The notes beneath the pieces are model-generated. The model did no database searches and was not told the origin of the DNA. It saw only the letters and a list, made by a program, of their open reading frames with translations. This document shows, piece by piece, positions 1 through 9,384 of a stretch of DNA of 39,315 nucleotides (its first letter is position 1; every line of letters begins with the position of its first letter). Source of the stretch: an uncultured Nitrosomonadales bacterium (GTDB lineage Bacteria; Pseudomonadota; Gammaproteobacteria; Burkholderiales; Methylophilaceae). The stretch is from positions 1 through 39,315 of the forward strand of contig CAJWVO010000011.1 in NCBI GenBank assembly GCA_913048465.1, in the 5' to 3' direction. The position numbers were made by a program, and so were the translations under genes.

Positions 1-71
1 CAAAATTATGACAAATTATAATAATTTGAATTATCTAAAAATTGATCTATAAATTAACCTGAAAAAAAAAC

Positions 72-695
72 TTACAGATCGAACTGGACATGACCCGTAG
101 CAAGATCATACACTGCGCCTATTAATCCTATTTCTTTTTTCTCTATCATTTCTGAAATGATTTCGCTTTGATTTTTAATATTTTCAATTTGTTGATTAAC
201 GTTTTGCCAACATACTTTTTCGACAAAAGTAGGGTTGGAGGAAGTACGATTGTCTTCTTCTGATTTTTCTTGACTAACAGCTGGGTCAATCATTTGAATG
301 ATTTCTCCAATGTTGCCACCTTTAAAATGATCGCAGGCAGCCTTTACTGCACCACAATTACTATGTCCCATTACAACGACTAATTTTGACCCAAGATATT
401 GGCTAGAAAATTCTAAACTACCTATAGCCAATGTTGAGGCAACATTTCCTGCCAACCTAACAGAAAAAATATCGCCAAGATTTTGATCAAAAATAAGCTC
501 CACTGCTGTTCTTGAATCGCTACAGCTTAAGATTGAAGCAAAGGGGTGTTGTTTATCTTTCAATTCATCACGCACAGCCAACATGTCATATTGGTGCTTA
601 CCATATTTTACAAAACGCTCATTCCCTTGCTGCAAAATCTCAATTGCCTGTTGAGGTGTCATTTGATCACGATCAATTTCAGGGTGCATATTCAT
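72..695 (-). CDS. can: Beta-class carbonic anhydrase
   Basis: Zinc enzyme that interconverts CO2 and bicarbonate in the cytoplasm. The 207-residue length fits the beta class. Visible signatures are SCSDSR near residue 57 (Cys ligand plus the Asp-Arg dyad) and GHSNCGA near residue 110 (His and Cys ligands), so the full Cys-Asp/Arg-His-Cys zinc site is present. It starts 2 nt after the lysS stop and is the last gene of a prfB-lysS-can run, so it is probably co-transcribed. A second Met at residue 3 is an alternative start. A likely role is supplying bicarbonate for carboxylases and for carbamoyl phosphate synthesis (carAB lie 15 kb away), but that link is inference. Confidence 0.93.
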   Translation of the reverse strand: MNMHPEIDRDQMTPQQAIEILQQGNERFVKYGKHQYDMLAVRDELKDKQHPFASILSCSDSRTAVELIFDQNLGDIFSVRLAGNVASTLAIGSLEFSSQYLGSKLVVVMGHSNCGAVKAACDHFKGGNIGEIIQMIDPAVSQEKSEEDNRTSSNPTFVEKVCWQNVNQQIENIKNQSEIISEMIEKKEIGLIGAVYDLATGHVQFDL

Positions 696-697
696 AA

Positions 698-2209
698 TTA
701 TTCTGGCCTCATATGAGGAAATAAAATAACATCTCGGATACTTGGTTTATTGGTGATTAACATAATTAAGCGATCAATCCCAATCCCACATCCGCCAGTG
801 GGAGGCATGCCATACTCAAGAGCACGAATAAAGTCTGTATCATAATACATCGCCTCATCATCCCCAGCTTCTTTTTGTTCCACTTGTTTTTTAAAACGCT
901 CTGACTGTTCTTCAGGGTCATTAAGCTCAGAAAAACCATTAGCTATTTCTCGACCTGCGATAAATAACTCAAAACGCTCCGTGATAGTTGGATCGTTATC
1001 TGACGCTCGGGCCAATGGTGATACTTCGGTTGGATAATCGATAATAAATGTGGGGTTCCAAAGATGCTCCTCAGAGACTGCTTCAAATAAAGCTAATTGA
1101 AGCGATCCTAATGATCGATTTGGTGGAAGCTCTTCCCCCATCTTTTGTAAAGTTTGTTCAATAAATCCAGCATTAAGAAGATCTTCAGATTTGAATTTAT
1201 CACTGTATTTTTCGATCGCTTGCACCAGTGTTAAACGGTCAAATGGCTGTGAAAAGTCTATCTCTTTATCTTGATAGGTGAGTTTTAAATCAACCCCACA
1301 TCCTGTGATACTGGAACGAATGCATTCCTCAGTGAATGTCATCAGCCATTGATAGTCAGCGTAAGCAGCATAAAACTCCATCATCGTGAATTCAGGATTA
1401 TGTCGAACACTTAAACCTTCATTACGAAAATTTCGATTGATTTCAAACACACGGTCAAATCCACCTACCACCAATCTCTTTAAATACAATTCTGGAGCAA
1501 TACGCATAAACATTTCCATATCCAATGCGTTGTGGTGTGTCACAAAAGGTTTTGCGCTCGCACCTCCAGGAATTGGATGCAACATCGGTGTTTCAACTTC
1601 AAGAAATTTATTGTTGACCATAAATTCTCGAATAGACTGAATTGCCTTTGATCTGGTTAAAAAAGTATCTTTCGTCTCTTGATTTACCATTAAGTCAACA
1701 TAACGCTGACGATATTTCATCTCTTGATCTTGCAAACCATGAAACTTCTCCGGAAGAGGTCGTAGAGACTTTGTCAATAAACAAATTTCTGTGACCTCAA
1801 TCGTCAATTCATCTGTGTTTGTTTTAAAGAGCTTACCTTTGGCACCAATGATATCTCCCATGTCCCATTTTTTAAATGAAGAATATAGTTCTGGGTTGTT
1901 TTCATTATTAATAAGATCTCTTGCTACGTACAATTGAATTCGGCCTGTTCGATCCTGAATCGTCGCAAAACTTGCCTTACCCATCACCCTTTTGAGCATC
2001 ATTCGTCCAGCCACAACAACTTCAATATTTTTTTCTTCCAGGGTAGGCTTATCAAAACCATCATATTCTTTATGGAGCTCTGAAGATTCATGTTTAGGGT
2101 TAAAGTTGTTCGGAAAAGCAACTCCTATTTTTCTTAACTCTGTGAGCTTATTTCTACGCTCCTGAATAATCGAATTTTCATCTACTGTTTGATTTTCTTT
2201 ATTTTCCAA
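698..2209 (-). CDS. lysS: Lysyl-tRNA synthetase, class II
   Basis: Charges tRNA-Lys with lysine. At 503 residues it matches the bacterial class II enzyme (about 505). The N-terminal OB-fold anticodon-binding domain contains [20 protein letters not shown]. The catalytic core follows, with class II motif 2 ([18 protein letters not shown]) and motif 3 near the C-terminus ([10 protein letters not shown]). The start is TTG at 2209, one base after the prfB stop. It is supported by AGGGG six bases upstream and no ATG fits the family N-terminus. The prfB-lysS pairing is a common proteobacterial arrangement and implies co-transcription. Identification is firm. Confidence 0.97.
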   Translation of the reverse strand: MENKENQTVDENSIIQERRNKLTELRKIGVAFPNNFNPKHESSELHKEYDGFDKPTLEEKNIEVVVAGRMMLKRVMGKASFATIQDRTGRIQLYVARDLINNENNPELYSSFKKWDMGDIIGAKGKLFKTNTDELTIEVTEICLLTKSLRPLPEKFHGLQDQEMKYRQRYVDLMVNQETKDTFLTRSKAIQSIREFMVNNKFLEVETPMLHPIPGGASAKPFVTHHNALDMEMFMRIAPELYLKRLVVGGFDRVFEINRNFRNEGLSVRHNPEFTMMEFYAAYADYQWLMTFTEECIRSSITGCGVDLKLTYQDKEIDFSQPFDRLTLVQAIEKYSDKFKSEDLLNAGFIEQTLQKMGEELPPNRSLGSLQLALFEAVSEEHLWNPTFIIDYPTEVSPLARASDNDPTITERFELFIAGREIANGFSELNDPEEQSERFKKQVEQKEAGDDEAMYYDTDFIRALEYGMPPTGGCGIGIDRLIMLITNKPSIRDVILFPHMRPE

Positions 2210-2210
2210 C

Positions 2211-3315
2211 TTAAACCCCTTGTTTTAAACTTTCTGTAATAAATGGATCAAGATTACCATCAAGAACACCTTGAGTGTTTCCCACTTCAACACCTGTCCT
2301 AAGGTCTTTAATTCTTGATTGATCCAGCACATAACTTCTGATTTGATGACCCCAGCCAATGTCTGATTTTGCATCTTCCATTGCCTGCTTTTCTTCGTTC
2401 CGTTTTTCTAACTCAATACGATATAGCTGAGCTTTTAGCATATCCATTGCTTGTGCTTTATTGCGGTGTTGTGATCGATCATTTTGACATTGCACAACAA
2501 CTCCACTTGGCTCATGTGTAATTCTAACAGCAGAATCTGTTTTATTGATATGCTGACCTCCTGCACCAGATGCCCTATACGTATCAATTCTTAAGTCGGC
2601 TGGATTAATATCTATATCAACAGATTCATCTATCTCAGGATAGACATTCACTCCAGCAAAAGATGTATGTCTTCTGCTACCTGAGTCAAAGGGTGATTTT
2701 CTGACCAATCGATGGATGCCAGTTTCTGTTCTAAAATAACCATAGGCATAATCTCCTATGATTTTAATCGTAGCTCCCTTAATCCCAGCGACTTCTCCTT
2801 CTGTAATTTCCATTACCTCAACTTTAAAGCCCTTTTCTTCACAATACCTGAGGTACATCCTTAGAAGCATATTGGCCCAATCTTGTGCCTCAGTTCCTCC
2901 GCTTCCTGATTGAAAATCAATGAAGCAATTATTAGGGTCTAGCGGATTTGAAAACATTCTCTTAAATTCCAATTGCCCTAACTTTTTTTCAAGATTAATC
3001 GTATCTTGAAATAGATCATTTAATGTCGACTCGTCTTCTTCCTCTATCGCCAATTCAAAAAGCTCTTTGTTGTTATCAATTCCGGAACTTAGTTGTTCAA
3101 ATTCATGAATTGTGTCCTCAAGAATTCGTTTTTCTTTCCCAATTTTTTGACTGAGAGAATGGTCCTCCCAAATTTTAGGGTCTTCTTGTTGGCGTGCTAG
3201 ATCTTTGAGCTGCTCTTTTTTATTATCGAGGTCAAAGATAGCTCCTGAGAGCTGAAAATCGATCGTCGATTTCAGATAGGGTTGTTTTTAACTGATTGAG
3301 TTTTTCTGCTTCCAT
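2211..3315 (-). CDS. prfB: Peptide chain release factor 2 (needs +1 frameshift)
   Basis: Recognises UGA and UAA stop codons and triggers release of the peptide. Translation starts at ATG 3315 and meets an in-frame TGA at 3234-3232 after 27 codons. A +1 shift on CTT T then opens a frame of 340 more codons, giving 367 residues; E. coli RF2 has 365. The SPF anticodon-like tripeptide (about residues 207-209) and GGQ (about 252-254) are both present. The residue matching E. coli 246 is Ala, the form common outside E. coli K-12. Without the frameshift the gene would look like a 280-residue fragment starting at a TTG (3053), which I reject. It is the first gene of prfB-lysS-can and is divergent from pstS. 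Confidence 0.96.
3231..3246 (-). promoter_or_regulatory. RF2 programmed +1 frameshift site
   Basis: Reading on the minus strand the sequence is AGGAGCTATCTTTGAC. The parts are an internal Shine-Dalgarno-like AGGAG, the slippery CTT T and an in-frame TGA followed by C. The E. coli site is AGGGGGTATCTTTGAC, so only two bases differ. When RF2 is scarce the ribosome stalls at TGA, slips one base forward and completes RF2, giving autoregulation. The frame change fits the coding sequence exactly. Confidence 0.96.
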
Positions 3316-3373
3316 ATATCTTTAACTATTTATTATTCTGCGACATTTTACCTTTTTTTCTCTAAAGATTAAA

Positions 3374-3407
3374 TTGTCATAAAACTGTCATACTTAATAT
3401 TTAAAAT
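3374..3407 (+). promoter_or_regulatory. Pho box and -10 element of the pst operon
   Basis: Positions 3374-3391 read TTGTCATAAAACTGTCAT. This matches the PhoB consensus CTGTCATAWAWCTGTCAY at every position except the first. Two 7-base direct repeats are separated by 4 bases. Ten bases downstream is TAAAAT (3402-3407), the spacing expected when PhoB replaces sigma-70 contacts at -35. The start codon of pstS lies 32 bases further on. This implies induction under phosphate limitation. Confidence 0.88.
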
Positions 3408-3439
3408 CAATATATCTAATTTTTAACAGGAGCATATAA

Positions 3440-4429
3440 ATGGTTTCAACTCTCAACAAAGTTTTGTTTTCTTCTGTTGCATCCGCTGTTGTTTCTACAT
3501 CAGTACTTGCTGCAGATATTGTCAAAATTGATGGTTCATCAACTGTCTACCCAATTACCGAAGCTGTTGCGGAAGAATTTCAAAAAGAAACAGGAATTAA
3601 AGTAACTGTTGGTGTTTCTGGTACTGGTGGTGGTTTTAAGAAATTTTGTCGAGGTGAAACAGTTATCTCCAATGCATCAAGACCAATTAAAGCAAAAGAA
3701 ATTGCAAAGTGTAACGAAGCAGGAATATCCTTTATTGAAGTGCCTGTTGCCTTTGATGCTCTAACTGTTGTTATCAATAAAAATAATGATTGGGCAAAAG
3801 AGCTAACCCCAGCTGAGTTAAAAAAAGCTTGGGGCCCAGATGCACAAGGAAAAATATCAAACTGGAATCAAATTCGTGAAGGCTTTCCAGATCAGCCTCT
3901 TAAACTATATGGACCTGGGGCAGATTCAGGTACATTTGATTATTTTACTGAAGCCATTATTGAAAAATCTAAATCAATTCGTGGAGATTTCACTGCTTCA
4001 GAAGATGACAATGTTCTTGTACAAGGCGTTGCTGGTGACAAAGGGGGCATGGGCTATTTTGGTTTAGCGTATTATGTTGAAAATAAAGATAAGATAAACT
4101 CAGTAAAAATTCAAAATAAAGATGGAAAATTTATTAATCCATCATTAGAGACCGTGATGGATGGTTCATACAACCCTCTTTCTCGACCTTTATTTATTTA
4201 TTTAAATGCAACAAAAGCAGCATTTGATCCAAAAGTGAAAAAATTCGTTGAGTTCTTCCTGAACAATGCAGGGAAGTTATCTCAAGAAGTTGGTTATGTG
4301 CCTTTTTCAAAGACTGAATACGAAGCCATCAATAATCACTATAAATCTTTAAAAACAGGTACAGCATTTAAGGATGGTCCTGCTATCGGTTTATCTGTGG
4401 AAGAAATACTAAAAAAAGCAACAGATTAA
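3440..4429 (+). CDS. pstS: Phosphate ABC transporter, periplasmic binding protein PstS
   Basis: Periplasmic receptor that captures inorganic phosphate and delivers it to PstCA. A Sec signal peptide is visible: Lys7, a hydrophobic and Ser-rich core, and cleavage after about residue 24-25 (SVLA/A). The mature part opens with IDGSSTVYPITEA, and GADSGTFDYF near residue 160 is another phosphate-binding loop. At 329 residues it belongs to the phosphate-binding type widespread in aquatic bacteria and cyanobacteria rather than being a close copy of E. coli PstS. AGGAG lies nine bases before the ATG. A Pho box precedes it and a strong terminator follows, so its transcript probably exceeds that of the permease genes. 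Confidence 0.96.
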   Translation: MVSTLNKVLFSSVASAVVSTSVLAADIVKIDGSSTVYPITEAVAEEFQKETGIKVTVGVSGTGGGFKKFCRGETVISNASRPIKAKEIAKCNEAGISFIEVPVAFDALTVVINKNNDWAKELTPAELKKAWGPDAQGKISNWNQIREGFPDQPLKLYGPGADSGTFDYFTEAIIEKSKSIRGDFTASEDDNVLVQGVAGDKGGMGYFGLAYYVENKDKINSVKIQNKDGKFINPSLETVMDGSYNPLSRPLFIYLNATKAAFDPKVKKFVEFFLNNAGKLSQEVGYVPFSKTEYEAINNHYKSLKTGTAFKDGPAIGLSVEEILKKATD

Positions 4430-4453
4430 CTCGAATTTGTAAACTGAAATTAT

Positions 4454-4486
4454 AAAAAAAGGGTTAAATTTTTAACCCTTTTTTTT
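4454..4486 (+). terminator. Intrinsic terminator/attenuator between pstS and pstC
   Basis: GGGTTAA (4461-4467), a four-base ATTT loop and TTAACCC (4472-4478) form a perfect 7-bp stem. The stem is extended by an A-tract upstream and an eight-base T-tract downstream. The A/T symmetry means it could act on both strands. It is the clearest intrinsic terminator in the window and lies inside the pst cluster. Confidence 0.85.
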
Positions 4487-4549
4487 GTTCTATACAGTAA
4501 ATAATGTGTAATAATTATGTTGCGTTTTACAACTAATCTTAATTAATCC

Positions 4550-5473
4550 ATGGCGAAAAAAAACCCAAAGATCAGTCGAGCACTTGCCAAAAATATTCGT
4601 CGTAACTTTGTTGAGAGATTAATTGAGATAGCATTAATGTTATCTGGTTTAATAGCTGTACTGATTACTTTTGGTATAGTCTTTATATTGGTTACTGAAT
4701 CGTTACCTTTCTTTGAAGCAGTCTCATTAAAAGAATTTTTAACCTCTACTGTATGGACTCCGAATTTCGAAAAGAAAAATTATGGAATTCTTCCATTAGT
4801 TTCGGGTACTCTCACAATAACTGGCATTGCACTTATAGTCGCAGTTCCACTTGGGACCATTACAGCTGTTTATCTGTCAGAATTTGCATCACATAAAATT
4901 AGAGAAACAATCAAGCCTGTCCTAGAGTTGTTAGTAGGTGTTCCAACTGTAGTCTTTGGTTACTTCGCACTTTTGTTAGTCACACCAATTTTACAAAAAA
5001 TTTACCCAGATCTTCCAACATTTAATATGCTGGGGCCAGGGATCGTAATGGGCGTCATGATTGTTCCCTACATTGCCTCTGTAGCTGAAGATGCTATGCG
5101 GGCTGTTCCAATGTCAATGCGTGAAGGTGCTTATGCTATGGGTGCTACGAGATTTCAAACAGCAGTATCTGTAGTCATGCCTGCCGCAACTTCTGGTATT
5201 GTCGCTGCCTATATTCTTGCAGTGAGTCGTGGTATTGGAGAAACAATGATTGTAGCTATTGCTGCAGGGCAACAACCTAACTTTACTTTCAATCCTGTTG
5301 AAAGTGCTGCAACAATTACCGCTTATATTGTTTCTGTCGCTCTTGGAGATCTTGAGCATGGCGGTATTGGTTACCAAAGTATTTTTGCTGCTGGGATCGT
5401 ATTGTTCATAATGACTCTTTCACTCAACATATTAGGTCAATGGACACGTAAAAAATTTACAGAAAGATATTAA
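4550..5473 (+). CDS. pstC: Phosphate ABC transporter permease PstC
   Basis: Inner-membrane subunit that, with PstA, forms the phosphate channel. The 307 residues (E. coli about 319) include an N-terminal hydrophobic segment near residues 26-50 and the block of membrane helices of a binding-protein-dependent permease. The EAA loop that docks PstB is visible as REGAYAMGATRFQTA, around residues 190-205. It starts 120 bases after pstS, beyond a terminator hairpin, and its ATG has no clear Shine-Dalgarno sequence. pstA follows after 3 bases. The order pstS-C-A-B is the standard one. Confidence 0.95.
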   Translation: MAKKNPKISRALAKNIRRNFVERLIEIALMLSGLIAVLITFGIVFILVTESLPFFEAVSLKEFLTSTVWTPNFEKKNYGILPLVSGTLTITGIALIVAVPLGTITAVYLSEFASHKIRETIKPVLELLVGVPTVVFGYFALLLVTPILQKIYPDLPTFNMLGPGIVMGVMIVPYIASVAEDAMRAVPMSMREGAYAMGATRFQTAVSVVMPAATSGIVAAYILAVSRGIGETMIVAIAAGQQPNFTFNPVESAATITAYIVSVALGDLEHGGIGYQSIFAAGIVLFIMTLSLNILGQWTRKKFTERY

Positions 5474-5476
5474 GTA

Positions 5477-6415
5477 ATGTCAAAAATTATAGGTCATGAA
5501 GATAATTTAAATGCTATAAGAGTATTAATTAAGAAACATAAAAAAAATGATCGTATATTTTCTTATATAGGTTTATTTGTTATTGGTAGTCTTGCAATTG
5601 CCCTGTTGGTTCTATTTCTTGATTTGGTCATTGATGGTTACCCAAAAATGAATCTAGAATTTTTTAGTAATTTTCCATCCAGAAAACCTGAAGGAGCTGG
5701 TATCTTATCCGCCTGGGTTGGTTCCGCGTTAGTTCTTATTGTTACTTTTTTTGTTGCTGTGCCTATGGGTGTTGCCTCTGGGATCTACTTGGAAGAGTAC
5801 GCTAAAAAAGGTTGGTTTGCCGATCTTATTGAGATTAATGTAGCCAATCTTGCGGGTGTTCCCTCAATTATTTATGGTCTATTAGCATTAGGTTTGTTTG
5901 TCTATGAGTTTGGCTTGGGGCAAAGCATACTAACTGCTGGTTTGACTCTGTCTCTTTTAATGCTGCCTATTGTTATTGTTGCAACAAGGGAGGCGATTAG
6001 AGCCATTCCAGTTCATATTCGAGAAGCGGCTTATGCTGTTGGTGCAACAAAATGGCAGGTAACTCTTCATCATGTGTTGCAATACGCCATGGGCGGCGTA
6101 CTGACTGGAATTATTATCGGCATGGCTAGAGCAATTGGCGAAACTGCACCAGTAATTACTATTGGAGCATTAACATTTATTGCTTTTTTACCTCCAACGC
6201 CAGTGACTGATGTTGCTCCATTTATTAATTTTGCATGGCTCGAGGCTGGTTTTACTGTATTACCAATTCAAATGTTTAACTGGATTTCAAGACCCGAACA
6301 TGCATTTCATATCAACGCAGCAGCCACAGGTGCAGTGATTATCATTCTTACATTGTTAATGAATGGCATTGCTATTAAACTTCGTTATAGTATTCGTAAA
6401 AAAATTAAATGGTAA
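5477..6415 (+). CDS. pstA: Phosphate ABC transporter permease PstA
   Basis: Second permease subunit of the high-affinity phosphate transporter. It has 312 residues (E. coli 296), a first membrane helix near residues 30-52 and a core of further helices. The EAA loop reads [20 protein letters not shown]. It lies 3 bases after pstC and 19 bases before the chosen pstB start, so the three permease/ATPase genes are certainly one transcript. The N-terminus is longer than in E. coli, with a Lys/His-rich cytoplasmic stretch before the first helix. Confidence 0.95.
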   Translation: MSKIIGHEDNLNAIRVLIKKHKKNDRIFSYIGLFVIGSLAIALLVLFLDLVIDGYPKMNLEFFSNFPSRKPEGAGILSAWVGSALVLIVTFFVAVPMGVASGIYLEEYAKKGWFADLIEINVANLAGVPSIIYGLLALGLFVYEFGLGQSILTAGLTLSLLMLPIVIVATREAIRAIPVHIREAAYAVGATKWQVTLHHVLQYAMGGVLTGIIIGMARAIGETAPVITIGALTFIAFLPPTPVTDVAPFINFAWLEAGFTVLPIQMFNWISRPEHAFHINAAATGAVIIILTLLMNGIAIKLRYSIRKKIKW

Positions 6416-6434
6416 CCCTAGGAATAAAATCATC

Positions 6435-7211
6435 ATGGCCAGAAAAGAAATATTAAAAGCAGAGTCGAAAAATTTTAACTTTCATTATGCTGATGGAACT
6501 CATGCTCTTAAGGATATAAACATTCCTTTGTATGAAAAGAAAATAACTGCTCTCATCGGCCCTTCAGGTTGTGGTAAATCAACATTCCTTAGATCATTTA
6601 ATCGTATGCATGATCTATATGCAGGTAATAAATATGATGGTGAAATTATTCTTCATCCGGATGATACAAATATTCTTGACAAAAAAGTTGATCCAATTGA
6701 AGTACGGATGAGAATAAGTATGGTTTTTCAAAAACCAAATCCATTTCCTAAATCTATTTATGAAAATGTGGCTTACGGCTTAAGAGTTCGTGGTGAACAC
6801 AATAAACGACTCCTTGATGACAAGGTCGAAGAAGCACTTAAAGGCGCATCACTATGGAACGAAGTAAAAGATCGTCTGCAGGATCTAGCCTACAACCTCT
6901 CAGGTGGTCAACAACAAAGACTCTGTATCGCGAGAGCATTAGCCACAGATCCTGAAATCATGTTATTTGATGAACCAACATCAGCACTGGATCCAATTGC
7001 CACAGTAAATATTGAAGAATTAATGAGTGAGCTAAAGAAAAAACTTACAATTCTTATTGTCACTCACAATATGCAACAGGCTGCTCGTATTTCGGATTAC
7101 ACAGCTTACATGTATCTTGGTGAAATGATTGAATTTGATGAGACAGATATAATTTTCACCAAACCTTCAAAAAAAGCAACAGAAGACTATATTACTGGGA
7201 AATTCGGTTAA
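6435..7211 (+). CDS. pstB: Phosphate ABC transporter ATP-binding protein PstB
   Basis: ATPase that powers phosphate import. Visible motifs are Walker [10 protein letters not shown], the ABC signature LSGGQQQR, Walker [11 protein letters not shown] and the switch His in IVTHN. I chose the ATG at 6435, which gives 258 residues (E. coli 257). The frame stays open upstream to 6363, but that part only re-reads the 3' end of pstA in another frame. AGGA at 6420 can serve as ribosome binding site. In many relatives phoU and phoB come next. Here the gene ends 2 bases from the convergent glmM, so those regulators must be elsewhere or absent. Confidence 0.96.
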   Translation: MARKEILKAESKNFNFHYADGTHALKDINIPLYEKKITALIGPSGCGKSTFLRSFNRMHDLYAGNKYDGEIILHPDDTNILDKKVDPIEVRMRISMVFQKPNPFPKSIYENVAYGLRVRGEHNKRLLDDKVEEALKGASLWNEVKDRLQDLAYNLSGGQQQRLCIARALATDPEIMLFDEPTSALDPIATVNIEELMSELKKKLTILIVTHNMQQAARISDYTAYMYLGEMIEFDETDIIFTKPSKKATEDYITGKFG

Positions 7212-7213
7212 AG

Positions 7214-8545
7214 CTACTTTGTAACTGTTTCTTTAATTAAGTTCGCCGCATCTAATGCATTATGCTTGTCTTTAGACTCTGTCATAATTCTTATTAATGG
7301 TTCTGTTCCTGATTTTCTAAGCAAAACTCGCCCATTATTGTTCATTAATTTTTCAGCCTCACGAATTGCGCTTTGTATTTCGTCGGCTTCTAAATCAACC
7401 TCTTTATCAAGTGGGATATTTAATAAAATTTGAGGATATAAATTAATTTCTGATACGGCCTTATTAAAACTTATTTGTCTTTTTTTAATCGCTTTAAGAA
7501 CTTGCAATGCAGAGATGATTCCATCACCTGTGGTATGAAAATCTTTTAATAAGATGTGGCCTGAATTTTCACCGCCATAGATCCAATTTTTTTCCTGCAT
7601 CATTTCTGATACATACCGGTCACCTACTCCTGACCTAGAAAAACCAATCCCTAGCTCTTTCATGTTCTCTTCAAAAGCTAAATTAGTCATCAGAGTCCCG
7701 ACCACACCACCATCAAAATAACTCTCCTCAAATGCGGCACGAACAATAATAAACAGCAGTTGATCCCCATCCACTTTATCGCCATTGGAATTCACCATCA
7801 GCACTCGATCACCATCCCCATCAAAAGCAATACCAAGATCAGCATTTATTTTCTTTACTTCTGTACTTAATAATTCAAGTGATGTTGACCCACATCCATC
7901 GTTAATATTTGTTCCATTAGGACCAACACCAATAGTATGAATATCAGCCCCTAATTCTGTAAAAATTTTTGGGGCAACCTGATAAGTGGCTCCATGCGAA
8001 CAATCAAGGACGATTTTTAACCCCTCAAGCGATAGGTCTTTGGGAAATGTATTTTTACAAAACTCTGCATAACGACCTTGTGCATCATCCACTCTTTTTG
8101 CTTTGCCAATATTCTCGGAATCTAAATTCTCAATCCCATCTATTGTTTTTTCTATCTCAAGCTCGATCCCATCATCTAGCTTTAGGCCATTGCTTGAAAA
8201 AAATTTAATCCCATTGTCCTGATATAAATTATGGGATGCAGAAATCACTACCCCAATTTGTGCTCTTAAGGCTTTTGTAAGATAGGCTATGGCTGGGGTT
8301 GGAATAGGTCCTGTTAAAAAAACATCCACACCAGCAGCAGAAAAACCAGCCTCCAGAGCTGATTCCAACATATAGCCTGACTCGCGAGTGTCTTTTCCAA
8401 TAATTACTTTTGGTTTACTTAATGATTGATTATCTTTCGTTAAGACTTTACCTGCGGCAAAACCAAGCTTTGTAAAAAAGTCTACTGTAATTGGAAATTT
8501 GCCTGCCCTGCCACGTATTCCATCAGTACCAAAATACTTCCTCAT
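7214..8545 (-). CDS. glmM: Phosphoglucosamine mutase
   Basis: Converts glucosamine-6-phosphate to glucosamine-1-phosphate for UDP-GlcNAc, which feeds peptidoglycan and lipid A synthesis. The 443 residues match the family (E. coli 445). The N-terminus KYFGTDGIRG is typical. The phosphoserine loop is ISASHN (Ser104), the metal-binding loop is DGDGDR (242-247) and the C-terminal phosphate-binding loop is RKSGTEPLIRIM. The start overlaps the folP stop as ATGA, implying translational coupling. The folP-glmM order behind ftsH is conserved widely in proteobacteria. Confidence 0.97.
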   Translation of the reverse strand: MRKYFGTDGIRGRAGKFPITVDFFTKLGFAAGKVLTKDNQSLSKPKVIIGKDTRESGYMLESALEAGFSAAGVDVFLTGPIPTPAIAYLTKALRAQIGVVISASHNLYQDNGIKFFSSNGLKLDDGIELEIEKTIDGIENLDSENIGKAKRVDDAQGRYAEFCKNTFPKDLSLEGLKIVLDCSHGATYQVAPKIFTELGADIHTIGVGPNGTNINDGCGSTSLELLSTEVKKINADLGIAFDGDGDRVLMVNSNGDKVDGDQLLFIIVRAAFEESYFDGGVVGTLMTNLAFEENMKELGIGFSRSGVGDRYVSEMMQEKNWIYGGENSGHILLKDFHTTGDGIISALQVLKAIKKRQISFNKAVSEINLYPQILLNIPLDKEVDLEADEIQSAIREAEKLMNNNGRVLLRKSGTEPLIRIMTESKDKHNALDAANLIKETVTK

Positions 8546-9354
8546 ATGTTTCTTTCCAGATATTTTTTTGTCACAGCAACATTATGTGTTCGGATAATTA
8601 AAGGATTTTTAACATTTACCATCGATGAAAAAAAACCTGTTGCATCGTCTAATCTTTGTAAATCATCGCCCACTATTTTTTTTAGCATACTTTTCCTCGA
8701 CATAGCGATAAGCAAAGGTGTATTCAATTCTGCAATTGTCTCAAGATTTTGATAAATTTCCCAGTTATCTTCAAAAGTTTTTCCAAAACCAAAACCTGGG
8801 TCAAGAATAATTCTATTTCTATGAATACCATCAGAGAAACATACATTTAGTCGGTCTAGAAGAAACTGTTTTATCTCCTCTGTGATGTTTGTTGCATAAT
8901 GAGGATTGTCCTGCATTGTTTCTGGCGTGCCTTGCATGTGCATCAAACAGACCATGCTATTGGGGTAACCTTTTACTGTTTTAATCGAACCCTTCTCTCC
9001 TAGTGCTTTAATATCGTTAATTACATCTACCTCATGATCCAGGGCAAACTTCATCGCCTCTGGCTTATAAGTGTCGACCGAAATAAACACTGAGGTTTCT
9101 TTTTTTAGCGCTGTAATAATCGGGCCAATTCTTCGAAGCTCTTCTTCCAAAGTCACTGGCTTTGCTCCGGGTCGTGATGACTCACCACCAATATCTATAA
9201 TGTCAGCTCCCTCATCTATCATTTTTTTTGCTTGCTTGATGCCGCTATCTGGATCGATAAAGAGACCTCCGTCAGAGAATGAGTCTGGTGTGATATTAAG
9301 CACGCCCATAATAATTGGACGGGTTGATTTTTTAATTAATGATGAAAAAGTCAT
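8542..9354 (-). CDS. folP: Dihydropteroate synthase
   Basis: Condenses p-aminobenzoate with dihydropterin pyrophosphate in folate synthesis and is the sulfonamide target. The 270-residue TIM barrel shows both family signatures: GVLNITPDSFSDGG at residues 17-30 and DIGGESSRPGA from residue 54. A third conserved loop, LDPGFGFGK, binds the pterin. It lies between ftsH and glmM, with 30 bases separating it from the ftsH stop and an ATGA overlap with glmM. An 8-bp perfect inverted repeat sits directly before its ATG, and no ordinary Shine-Dalgarno sequence is in place. Confidence 0.96.
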   Translation of the reverse strand: MTFSSLIKKSTRPIIMGVLNITPDSFSDGGLFIDPDSGIKQAKKMIDEGADIIDIGGESSRPGAKPVTLEEELRRIGPIITALKKETSVFISVDTYKPEAMKFALDHEVDVINDIKALGEKGSIKTVKGYPNSMVCLMHMQGTPETMQDNPHYATNITEEIKQFLLDRLNVCFSDGIHRNRIILDPGFGFGKTFEDNWEIYQNLETIAELNTPLLIAMSRKSMLKKIVGDDLQRLDDATGFFSSMVNVKNPLIIRTHNVAVTKKYLERNI

Positions 9355-9356
9355 AC

Positions 9357-9379
9357 AGGGTAATCGTATTAATTACCCT
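9357..9379 (-). repeat. Inverted repeat in the ftsH-folP spacer
   Basis: AGGGTAAT (9357-9364) and ATTACCCT (9372-9379) are perfect 8-bp complements around a 7-base loop. In the folP transcript the hairpin would end 2 bases before the ATG (9354). There is no T-tract, so it does not look like a terminator. The only SD-like AGGG lies in the 5' arm, about 22 bases from the start codon. The structure could present or mask the ribosome site, or protect an RNA end. Function is inference. Confidence 0.6.
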
Positions 9380-9384
9380 ATATT

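Noticed and set aside
12-28. Perfect 7-3-7 inverted repeat CAAATTA/TAATTTG downstream of the carbonic anhydrase gene
   Set aside because: It is entirely A/T apart from the end pair and has no T-tract in the right place. The T-run just after the stop (61-70) has no stem before it, so I do not call a terminator.
2211-3053. prfB as a 280-residue protein with a TTG start
   Set aside because: RF2 homology continues upstream in the same frame to the CTTTGAC frameshift site and then in the zero frame to ATG 3315.
6363-6434. 24-residue N-terminal extension of PstB
   Set aside because: It overlaps the end of pstA in another frame; the ATG at 6435 gives the normal family length.
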